Assembly (NCBI GenBank): GCA_025450255.1
Contig: JANWHV010000200.1
Span: forward strand, 1 to 7,889
Direction of reading: 5' to 3'
DNA: 7,889 bases
Origin: Chloroflexota bacterium
GTDB lineage: Bacteria > Chloroflexota > UBA5177 > JANWHV01
The notes beneath the pieces were generated by a model, which was given only the letters and a program-made list of their open reading frames with translations, searched no databases and was not told where the DNA came from. Position numbers and translations under genes: made by a program. Below, one piece after another: positions 1 through 5,784 of this stretch (position 1 is its first letter; every line of letters begins with the position of its first letter).

Positions 1-940
1 CGAGAACCATAAAGAAGATCGTCACGGCCATGAGTGGCAGGCCACAGGTGTGGTCCTCCCAAAAGAAGCCAATGTACTTGGAGTCGATGGTATACAGGAT
101 GAACGCGAGCACAAGCGGCAAGATCGAAATGATATATCCAGACAAGGTTGCCTGCGCGGTCAGAGTCTTGATTTCGCCTTTGATGCGAACGCGCTCGCGG
201 ATGGTGTGCGCGATAGTGTCGAGGATGATTGAGAGATTACCACCGATCTCGCGTTGCACGTTGATGGCCATTACCATGATCTCGAGGTCGACGCTCTTGA
301 TGCGCCGAACCAGATTGGCAAGGGCCTCCTCAGGGGAGAGGCCGATTCCGACTTCCTTGATCACGCGGTTGAACTCGGTGGAAATAGGCGGGTCCATCTC
401 GCGCGACAGCATCTCCATGCTCTGCAACATGCTGTAGCCGGATCGCAGGCTGTTCGCCATCATAACGATGGTGTCCGCGAGATTGTTATTGAAAAGCTTC
501 AGGCGTTTGTTGGCTTTATAGCGGAGATACCACCTCGGGCCTATGAGCCCAATGGCCCCGAAAATAACCGTGTGGGGGATCGTACGAAAAACGACCTGGC
601 CCAGGAAAACGCAGCCGACGAATATCGCCACCCAGAGAATAAGATACTCGGCAACCGTAAACTTAAGATCCGCCCGAGCTATCGCGTTCCTGAGGTTTTG
701 CGCGAAACTTTGGTTTTGCACGGCGCGATCGACGGTGCGGACGATGATATCCGCCGCCTTCGTGCGCTCGCGCTTACCGCGCTTGCGGTCATCTACGGCG
801 GCCGCCTTGATGTCGCTATATTTGGTTAGCCTGCTCGCGATACTGCCGCCACCAAGGCCACCCAATCGGACGGAGGCAAAGAACGCGAAGGCGAAAACCG
901 CGGCCGCCGCAACAATTGCCGCGAACAGTGTCAAAAACAT
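1..940 (-). CDS. tadB: TadB, Flp pilus inner-membrane platform protein (T2SS F family), 3' end beyond the window
   Basis: The minus-strand frame is open from the start codon to the left window edge (about 313 residues) with no stop. TadB is a membrane platform protein of the Tad/Flp pilus that works with the CpaF ATPase and TadC. Visible parts: an N-terminal membrane segment (MFLTLFAAIVAAAAVFAFAF); a basic cytosolic stretch with RKRGKRERTK; two hydrophobic segments at about residues 100-140 (LILWVAIFVGCVFLGQ, then VIFGAIGLIG); and a T2SSF domain at about 150-270 with NNNLADTIVMMANSLRSGYS and the family-typical GGNLSIILDTIAHTIRER. A further membrane helix (YIISILPLVLAFILY) follows, and a last one begins at the edge (MAVTIFFMVL). 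Family members are about 310-330 residues, so only some 10-20 residues should be missing. Two ATGs lie in tandem (943 and 940). GGAGG at 951-947 is 3 nt from the first and 6 nt from the second, so 940 is preferred. The gene starts 18 nt after the cpaF stop, so it is co-transcribed. Confidence 0.93.
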   Translation of the reverse strand, partial: MFLTLFAAIVAAAAVFAFAFFASVRLGGLGGGSIASRLTKYSDIKAAAVDDRKRGKRERTKAADIIVRTVDRAVQNQSFAQNLRNAIARADLKFTVAEYLILWVAIFVGCVFLGQVVFRTIPHTVIFGAIGLIGPRWYLRYKANKRLKLFNNNLADTIVMMANSLRSGYSMLQSMEMLSREMDPPISTEFNRVIKEVGIGLSPEEALANLVRRIKSVDLEIMVMAINVQREIGGNLSIILDTIAHTIRERVRIKGEIKTLTAQATLSGYIISILPLVLAFILYTIDSKYIGFFWEDHTCGLPLMAVTIFFMVL

Positions 941-946
941 CATCTA

Positions 947-951
947 CCTCC
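947..951 (-). promoter_or_regulatory. Ribosome binding site of tadB
   Basis: GGAGG is read on the minus strand in the short gap after the cpaF stop codon. Its spacing is 3 nt to the ATG at 943 and 6 nt to the ATG at 940, which favours the second ATG as the true start. Confidence 0.7.
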
Positions 952-958
952 GCGTGGC

Positions 959-2500
959 CTAGAAGACTCGGTCTAAACCGAATACGCTTGGCGGCAGATA
1001 AATGCCGTTTTCCTCAAACTTATCGATGAACTTTGGACGAATACCGGTCGGGCGGAGTCGCCCGATAATGCGTCCGCGCTCGTCGATGCCGCTCTGCTCA
1101 TAAATGAAGATGTCCTGCATGATGATCACGTCGCCTTCCATGCCCTGGACTTCCGATATGTTGGTTACCTTTCGCGTCCCATCTTTCATACGGCCCTGTT
1201 GCACGATCAGTTCGATCGCCTTGGAAATCTGCTCGCGAATCGCCCGCAGAGGAAGGTCCATGCCCGCCATCAAGCACATCGTTTCGAGACGCGAAAGGGT
1301 GTCACGCGGTGTATTGGAGTGCAACGTCGTCATCGACCCGTCGTGTCCCGTATTCATCGCCTGGAGCATGTCCAGCGCTTCACCGCCACGGCACTCGCCG
1401 ACGATAATTCGCTCAGGACGCATTCGCAGCGCGTTTCGCACCAGGTCGCGGATACTGACCGCGCCTTTACCCTCGATATTCGTAGCTCTCGATTCGAGGG
1501 TGACGACATGCTCCTGACGGAGCTGAAGTTCGGCGGAATCCTCAATGGTAATGATGCGCTCATCCGCTGGAATGAAACTGGATAAGACATTGAGGAGCGT
1601 CGTCTTGCCGGAGCCCGTGCCGCCGGCCACTATGACGTTTAGCCGCGCCTCCACGGATGCTCGGAGGAAGGTGACCATCTCTTGCGTCAAGGTGCCAAAG
1701 TTCACGAGATCGTCGGGAGTCAATGGATTACGCGAGAACTTCCGGATCGTGATCGTCGGCCCGACGAGCGAGAGCGGCGGAATGATAATGTTGACACGCG
1801 AACCGTCGGGCAAACGCGCGTCGACATAGGGGCTGCTCTCATCGCATCGCTTGCCGAGGGGCGAGATGATACGGTCGATGACGCGAAGGAGGTGATCGTC
1901 ATTGACAAACGCGACATCGGTCTTGATCAACTTGCCGGCGCGCTCGATGTAGACCTGTTTTGGCCCATTCACCATCACCTCGGTGATAGTGTCGTCGTCG
2001 AGCAAAGGCTGAATTGGGCCATACCCAAGAATATCGGCGACGATTTGCTCGAAAAGTCGCGCCCGGTCCGCGCGTGTCAACTGCGTGCCTTCAGTCTCCA
2101 ACGCGGATTCAAACAAGGTTTGGATGCGCTTCCGCATCTCACCGGCCTGTGAGAAGTCGGCGTTGGGTCCAATATCCTGGATAAGCTTTTGTTGCACGCG
2201 TGACCGCAGCTCGGCGAAATTATCTTGCTCGGTGGTCGGTGTACGTCGCAGCGCCGCGATGGTGTCGAGACCCTGCCGGGTCGGGCGGGCCGGCGCGCCG
2301 CCACCGCCACCGTTCAGGCTGCTGACCGTGCTTGGAGAGCCAAGGCCGGTTGCGCTTCCACCGGCGGCCGTTGCGAGGGCACTGCCCAGGCCGCCGGTCG
2401 TTCGCTGGGCCGGACCTTGAGGCGCGGCCGGCGAGGTGGGCACCATTGCTTCGCCCGGCGCACCCGTCGAAGCACCCTCAATCCGTTTCAAAAGCGACAT
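959..2500 (-). CDS. cpaF: CpaF/TadA-type secretion ATPase of the Flp pilus
   Basis: This is the 513-residue cytoplasmic ATPase of the GspE/VirB11 superfamily that powers Flp pilin assembly through the TadB/TadC platform. Residues 1-90 are a Gly/Ala/Pro/Thr/Ser-rich, apparently disordered extension with a five-glycine run at 64-68; many relatives are shorter at this end. A helical region (about 91-160) leads to the N-terminal domain (YGPIQPLLDDDTITEVMVNGP, about 160-180). The catalytic core follows: Walker A GGTGSGKTT at 293-301 (Lys299); Asp box IITIEDSAELQL at 316-327; Walker B RIIVGECRGGEALDML at 364-379 (Glu369); and His box TGHDGSMTTLHSN at 384-396. All catalytic elements are intact. The ATG start is supported by GGGAGG 7 nt upstream. 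The gene lies 31 nt after cpaE and 18 nt before the preferred tadB start. The match to the CpaF branch rather than a type IV pilus PilB rests on motifs and neighbours. Confidence 0.97.
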   Translation of the reverse strand: MSLLKRIEGASTGAPGEAMVPTSPAAPQGPAQRTTGGLGSALATAAGGSATGLGSPSTVSSLNGGGGGAPARPTRQGLDTIAALRRTPTTEQDNFAELRSRVQQKLIQDIGPNADFSQAGEMRKRIQTLFESALETEGTQLTRADRARLFEQIVADILGYGPIQPLLDDDTITEVMVNGPKQVYIERAGKLIKTDVAFVNDDHLLRVIDRIISPLGKRCDESSPYVDARLPDGSRVNIIIPPLSLVGPTITIRKFSRNPLTPDDLVNFGTLTQEMVTFLRASVEARLNVIVAGGTGSGKTTLLNVLSSFIPADERIITIEDSAELQLRQEHVVTLESRATNIEGKGAVSIRDLVRNALRMRPERIIVGECRGGEALDMLQAMNTGHDGSMTTLHSNTPRDTLSRLETMCLMAGMDLPLRAIREQISKAIELIVQQGRMKDGTRKVTNISEVQGMEGDVIIMQDIFIYEQSGIDERGRIIGRLRPTGIRPKFIDKFEENGIYLPPSVFGLDRVF

Positions 2501-2507
2501 CGGTCAT

Positions 2508-2513
2508 CCTCCC
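2508..2513 (-). promoter_or_regulatory. Ribosome binding site of cpaF
   Basis: GGGAGG on the minus strand is spaced 7 nt from the ATG at 2500. It lies in the 31-nt gap after cpaE and confirms the ATG that gives the 513-residue product. A second ATG directly after the motif is out of frame. Confidence 0.75.
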
Positions 2514-2531
2514 TGCTTGAGATAGGCGCAA

Positions 2532-3797
2532 CTAGGACTTTGCGAAGAGCCCAAACCGCCCGAGTTTTTTAGTCTTTACCGCCGTTTCCGACACCGTCTC
2601 CTGATCCTCGGACAGCAGGTCGGCGGCGAGCCTTCGCAGCTCGGCCGCTATAATCGTACCCGGTTGTCCAAGCACAACTGGAGTACCCTCATTAATACAG
2701 CGACTCGTCAGTCGTCCATCGTTACTTATCTGAGCGCCGACAGATCGGCCCAGCGTGCCTTCAACGTCCCGAACCTCGATTCCCTGAGTTCCGGTCGACT
2801 TAATGAGCACGGGTACTATCTTCTCTGGCGGGAACCTGAGCAATTCGCTCACTTCAAGGAAGACTTTGGCGCTTTTGATCGCCGGAAGATCCAGCGTGAA
2901 GCACAGTAAGATCTTGTCCGCAACCTCGAGTACGGTAAGAACTCGCTCGTCCAGGCATGACCAGGTGTCGACCACGGTGAAATCATACGATTCCTTCAGT
3001 AAGGCCATGGTCTTCCGAATCTGGTCGGCGGTCACCATCTCGGCCATTTCCGGTCGCGGCGGCGCCAGCAATACCTTCATACCGGAGCTCTGATGTGTCG
3101 AAAGGGCCCCGCGCACATATTCATCGTCAATCTGCTCGGGGTTAACGACGAGGTCCATGATCGAGCGATTGGGCGCCATGTCAAGGAAAACGGCAACATC
3201 GCCAAAGGGAAGGCTGCCATCCACCAGCGTTACCTGAAGACCGTGCTCTTTCCGGAGGGCCATTGCGACGTTTACCGCGACAGTCGTGGCTCCAACCCCA
3301 CCTTTGGGGCTGAACACCGCGATGATTTCACCCTGGCGCTGTTTGCCCTGTTCGGTTGCCGCTGGGCCGCGACTGCTCTCGGTGGCGGGCGGGCCGCCGA
3401 GCACGCGGCGAGCGACGGTGCTTTGATGCACCTCTCGAATCGTCCGCACAAGTTCCTGCTTCGTGGTGTCACGTAGCACGAACTGTCGAGCGCCGGCGAT
3501 CATTGCCTTGCGCAGCGAATCAGGGGCGCCATCCTCGGACATCATGATCACGCCCGTGCTAGGGAGCAAGGTCGTGATCATTTCCGTGGCATCGATCCCG
3601 GTCCGGCCCGGCATATTCATATCCATCAGCACCACATCGGGCTTGGCGCGTCTGGATAAACTCACGGCCGCGTCGCCATCGGTCACCGAGCCCACCACCT
3701 CGATGGTGGGCTCGGTGGACAGCCAGCCCTCGAGCCGGCCGAGAAACTCCTCGTCACCTTCGGCGATTATGACCGTGATTCTGGCGGGACCGTTCAC
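2532..3797 (-). CDS. cpaE: CpaE/TadZ-type pilus localisation protein: receiver domain fused to ParA/MinD-like ATPase
   Basis: This 421-residue cytoplasmic protein is of the CpaE/TadZ type, which is thought to position the Tad machine at its cellular site. Residues 7-122 form a receiver domain: Asp59 (VVLMDMNMPG) is the likely phosphoacceptor and Ser87 the switch residue. The usual acidic pair is Glu13-Gly14, and the conserved Lys is replaced by Arg109, so the phosphorylation site is degenerate. After a Gln/Arg/Glu-rich linker (about 125-156) comes a MinD-like domain. Its deviant Walker A KGGVGATT (165-172) keeps the first lysine, but the P-loop lysine before TT is Ala. The domain continues with VTLVDGSLPFGDVAVFLD and a Walker B-like FTVVDTWSCLDE. 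The tail (KTKKLGRFGLFAKS) is basic. The start is GTG, with GAGGT 7 nt upstream lying partly inside the last codons of cpaB. The gap to cpaB is 5 nt, so translation is probably coupled. A strong inverted repeat lies within codons 27-38. Confidence 0.94.
   Translation of the reverse strand: MNGPARITVIIAEGDEEFLGRLEGWLSTEPTIEVVGSVTDGDAAVSLSRRAKPDVVLMDMNMPGRTGIDATEMITTLLPSTGVIMMSEDGAPDSLRKAMIAGARQFVLRDTTKQELVRTIREVHQSTVARRVLGGPPATESSRGPAATEQGKQRQGEIIAVFSPKGGVGATTVAVNVAMALRKEHGLQVTLVDGSLPFGDVAVFLDMAPNRSIMDLVVNPEQIDDEYVRGALSTHQSSGMKVLLAPPRPEMAEMVTADQIRKTMALLKESYDFTVVDTWSCLDERVLTVLEVADKILLCFTLDLPAIKSAKVFLEVSELLRFPPEKIVPVLIKSTGTQGIEVRDVEGTLGRSVGAQISNDGRLTSRCINEGTPVVLGQPGTIIAAELRRLAADLLSEDQETVSETAVKTKKLGRFGLFAKS
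3684..3717. repeat. Perfect 14-bp inverted repeat with 6-nt loop inside cpaE
   Basis: The arms CACCGAGCCCACCA (3684-3697) and TGGTGGGCTCGGTG (3704-3717) are exact reverse complements separated by CCTCGA. In the cpaE mRNA this forms a GC-rich 14-bp hairpin about 80-114 nt after the start codon, coding for part of the receiver domain (residues 27-38). No U-run follows, so it is not an intrinsic terminator. A role in translation pace or mRNA stability is possible but only inferred. Confidence 0.8.
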
Positions 3798-3802
3798 GAA
3801 TA

Positions 3803-4789
3803 CTACCTCGCGCCGGGCGTGGGCTTGGGTGTAAGGGTCGGCTTTGGCGTGACGAACACATTCGGAACGCCGTTGCCAATTGGCGTACCCTTGACCGTTG
3901 TTTCGGGGGTCAGGAAGTATTCTGGGAACACGGCCTTGGTTTTCGGCTGAACGGTCTGGTTCTTTACGTCTTCCGACGACAGCAGCACAAGCTCAAGGGC
4001 GCCCGAGGTGTCCTTGACGTACTTGAGCAACAACGCATCCTGTACCGGCAGCTCAAGCGTGATGTTTTCGGTCGCGGCAGCTCCCGCCGCGGCCGCCAAG
4101 GGCGGACCAACCGCGACAACGCGGACATTTGATATCAATTGTTGTGTCTCAAATGGGCCGCCGTTCGGTGCTGAAATGGACGTGGGAAGGTTGGAATTCA
4201 GGCTGTCGGTCTCTCGCTGACGGATCGTCAACAGTATGTCGACAAAGTCTCCGGGGAGGATCTGCAGATTATCCGCGTTGCTCTGACCCACCGTAATTGT
4301 TTCGGCGATGCGTCCCGCGTCAATCTGGTAGGCCAGACTGAAGAGCGGAGAAATCGGCAGGACCTTATATTCGGTGGTAAGTAACGGACTGCTTCGCCGA
4401 ATATTCTGCGTGACCAAAATCGTGCCGAGGAATGCCGTGCCCGACAGAACTCGCGTATCCGTCGTCACCCACTCTGCGATACTGTTGACGGCATTCTGCG
4501 GTTGCGCGACCCCGGTGCCAAGCGGCACGTCCTTGAAGCTTCCCGCGATGGACGTTAGGTTCGTGAACTTGGTGCCGGCCGGAATATCGCGTACGGCGAC
4601 AACTATACCGAGGCCGACTGTTGGAATAGCAGTCGCCACGGGACTTCCAGCCGGCGTCGCGGTCACCACGAGAGGCGCCGCGGAGTTGTTCGACTTGCCG
4701 TTCAGCACGACAACCACCAGCACGAATGCGATTACCGCCAATACGCCGCCTATAACGAGCAAGCCCCTGCTACTGCGCATCATCTGCAT
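3803..4789 (-). CDS. cpaB: CpaB/RcpC-type Flp pilus assembly protein
   Basis: This 328-residue protein is membrane-anchored. It has a short basic N-terminus, one membrane segment at about 9-29 (LLVIGGVLAVIAFVLVVVVL) and an extracytoplasmic body. A Thr/Pro-rich linker (about 41-58) precedes a SAF-like domain beginning VAVRDIPAGTKFT (about 64-76) and running to about 130. The RcpC/CpaB domain follows (about 150-272), with the characteristic LPGDFVDILLTIR at 178-190 and a closing ITLELPVQDALLLKYV region. The last 16 residues hold the Pro/Thr repeat TPKPTLTPKPTP. In diderm bacteria CpaB cooperates with the secretin CpaC. Here cpaE follows directly, so no secretin partner is encoded at the usual place. 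The start at 4789 has GGAGGAG with 5 nt spacing; ATGs at 4783 and 4780 are less well placed. It is probably co-transcribed with the regulator gene 85 nt upstream. Confidence 0.9.
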   Translation of the reverse strand: MQMMRSSRGLLVIGGVLAVIAFVLVVVVLNGKSNNSAAPLVVTATPAGSPVATAIPTVGLGIVVAVRDIPAGTKFTNLTSIAGSFKDVPLGTGVAQPQNAVNSIAEWVTTDTRVLSGTAFLGTILVTQNIRRSSPLLTTEYKVLPISPLFSLAYQIDAGRIAETITVGQSNADNLQILPGDFVDILLTIRQRETDSLNSNLPTSISAPNGGPFETQQLISNVRVVAVGPPLAAAAGAAATENITLELPVQDALLLKYVKDTSGALELVLLSSEDVKNQTVQPKTKAVFPEYFLTPETTVKGTPIGNGVPNVFVTPKPTLTPKPTPGAR

Positions 4790-4794
4790 GCCGG

Positions 4795-4801
4795 CTCCTC
4801 C
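4795..4801 (-). promoter_or_regulatory. Ribosome binding site of cpaB
   Basis: GGAGGAG on the minus strand is spaced 5 nt from the ATG at 4789. It is the strongest Shine-Dalgarno in the cluster and selects that ATG over the two in-frame ATGs just downstream. Confidence 0.75.
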
Positions 4802-4874
4802 AATGTTCCATAATCATACGAAAGCACATCTGCCGCGGTGCGGTCAACGGTGCCCCGTCGCGCCCGCCGGCAGC

Positions 4875-5570
4875 TTACCCTTTGATCCACCCCTGGCGCA
4901 TCGCATAGACGACAGCCTGTGTTCGGTCGTTAACCGCCAGCTTTCGCATTATTGATGTGATGTGATTCTTGACGGTCTGATCGCTGATGTTCATTGCCTT
5001 GGCGATTTCCTTGTTGCTGTTGCCTTTTGCGATGTAGTCGAGCACCTGAACTTCGCGGTTGGACAACGGAATGTAGAGTGGTTCGGCTTCGTGGTCCACC
5101 TCCTCTGCCAGATCTCGGAACGACTTTAGCACCTTTGAAGCAAGTACCGGCTTTGCCAAGACGCTGTCATTAATCAAATATTCACCCGCCGACACTCGCC
5201 GAATCACGCGAGCCAGTTCTTGTACCTCGATTGTCTTGAGAATGTATGCCGCCGCGCCGTACTTTATGGCGTAGAATAGCTTCTCCTCGTCGTCATGCGT
5301 GGTCATCACCACGACACTGATATTCGAAACTTTTCGCTTGAGCTCCCGAATAGCATCAAGACCATCCAGGCCGGCCACCTCCGCGTTGAGGAGCACAACC
5401 GCGGGCGCCAATTCCTCTACCAAGCGCAGGCCATCCTGCCCATTTGTCGCTTCACCTACGATTTCGAGACCCGGGTCGGCGGCACTGAGGGTTAGTCGCA
5501 ATCCGGCTCGAAATAAAGGCTGATCGTCTATGATCAGTACGCTCAGAACATCAGGCAAGTCTTCTTGCAT
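4875..5570 (-). CDS. NarL/FixJ-family response regulator with a receiver lacking the phosphoacceptor Asp
   Basis: This DNA-binding regulator has 231 residues from the ATG at 5570. That ATG is preferred over an in-frame GTG at 5582 because GGTGGAG lies 6 nt before it and the GTG would fall inside this Shine-Dalgarno. Residues about 8-125 form a receiver domain with the acidic pair intact (LIIDDQPLFRAG, Asp15-Asp16), Thr90 (VVMTTHDDEE) and Lys112 (AAYILKT). The phosphorylation position reads VVLLNAEVAGLDG: Asn62 replaces Asp, and the usual MPG proline is Ala. A linker (about 130-168) leads to a LuxR-type HTH at about 169-231 (LSNREVQVLDYIAKG, NKEIAKAMNISDQTVKNH). Its position at the head of the Tad genes suggests it controls them, perhaps without phosphorylation. 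No histidine kinase gene is adjacent. The family call is firm; the target genes are inferred. Confidence 0.95.
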   Translation of the reverse strand: MQEDLPDVLSVLIIDDQPLFRAGLRLTLSAADPGLEIVGEATNGQDGLRLVEELAPAVVLLNAEVAGLDGLDAIRELKRKVSNISVVVMTTHDDEEKLFYAIKYGAAAYILKTIEVQELARVIRRVSAGEYLINDSVLAKPVLASKVLKSFRDLAEEVDHEAEPLYIPLSNREVQVLDYIAKGNSNKEIAKAMNISDQTVKNHITSIMRKLAVNDRTQAVVYAMRQGWIKG

Positions 5571-5576
5571 ATGGCG

Positions 5577-5594
5577 CTCCACCGATTAATCGGT
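5577..5594 (-). promoter_or_regulatory. Palindrome abutting the regulator's ribosome binding site
   Basis: ACCGATTAATCGGT (5581-5594) is a perfect 14-bp palindrome. Its last three bases on the coding strand form the GGT of the Shine-Dalgarno GGTGGAG, whose GGAG is at 5580-5577, 6 nt before the ATG at 5570. A half-copy, ACCGATAA, lies 41 bp upstream at 5622-5629. The symmetry would suit a dimeric DNA-binding protein, possibly the regulator itself, that blocks transcription or masks the start. Operator function is inferred. Confidence 0.45.
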
Positions 5595-5678
5595 TACCAA
5601 TCAGGGAATCCTAGCCCGCGGACCGATAACAACCAGACGCACGCGCAATGCGCCAAAATGCTGTTTAAATCCTGCCCT

Positions 5679-5707
5679 AGCATAGCGGAGCCTCTAGGGG
5701 GACACAA
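5679..5707 (-). promoter_or_regulatory. Candidate sigma70-type promoter for the regulator-Tad operon
   Basis: On the minus strand TTGTGT (5707-5702) and TATGCT (5684-5679) are separated by exactly 17 nt. They match the -35 consensus at 3 of 6 and the -10 consensus at 4 of 6 positions. The predicted start near 5672 would give a leader of about 100 nt that carries the palindrome at 5581-5594. It is the best-spaced candidate I found in the 214-nt gap between the transferase and regulator genes. The rest of that gap holds no convincing gene or terminator. Confidence 0.35.
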
Positions 5708-5784
5708 TAGGAAGGGTGGTGGTTTTATGGCACAACAGGGGATGTATACTATTTTGCACCCCCGTTGCTCCTAAGCGGCGCATT

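Noticed and set aside
254..829. 191-codon plus-strand open frame
   Set aside because: It is antisense to tadB, whose minus-strand translation has clear T2SSF motifs. The plus-strand product shows no domain, and I found no supporting start signal.
1470..1500. Inverted repeat CCCTCGA/TCGAGGG with a 17-nt loop in cpaF
   Set aside because: The 7-bp arms with a long loop are within chance expectation, and it lies in a conserved coding region.
2290..2300. Palindrome CGGCGCGCCG in the cpaF N-terminal extension
   Set aside because: It lies in a very GC-rich low-complexity coding stretch, where such short palindromes arise easily.
4813..4847. Possible promoter before cpaB (TTGACC and TATGAT on the minus strand)
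   Set aside because: The -10-like hexamer is good, but the spacer is 23 nt and no -35-like hexamer lies at 16-18 nt. A separate cpaB promoter is not supported by this alone.
4374..4955. 193-codon plus-strand open frame across cpaB and the regulator
   Set aside because: It is antisense to two genes with firm family matches, and its translation shows no recognisable domain.
5643..5653. Short palindrome GCGCA-A-TGCGC in the regulator leader
   Set aside because: Arms of five bases are too short to stand out, and there is no second copy nearby.
5565..5774. Plus-strand 69-codon open frame across the regulator's leader
   Set aside because: The translation has no domain, membrane helix or signal, and it spans the better-supported minus-strand promoter and palindrome.
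5694..5783. Minus-strand 29-codon open frame just after the transferase stop
   Set aside because: There is no proper Shine-Dalgarno, it does not look like a Flp pilin (no prepilin motif or hydrophobic helix), and it runs into the candidate promoter.
5694..5784. Intrinsic terminator after the transferase gene
   Set aside because: No stable stem followed by a U-run is visible on the minus strand, so read-through into the regulator operon cannot be excluded.
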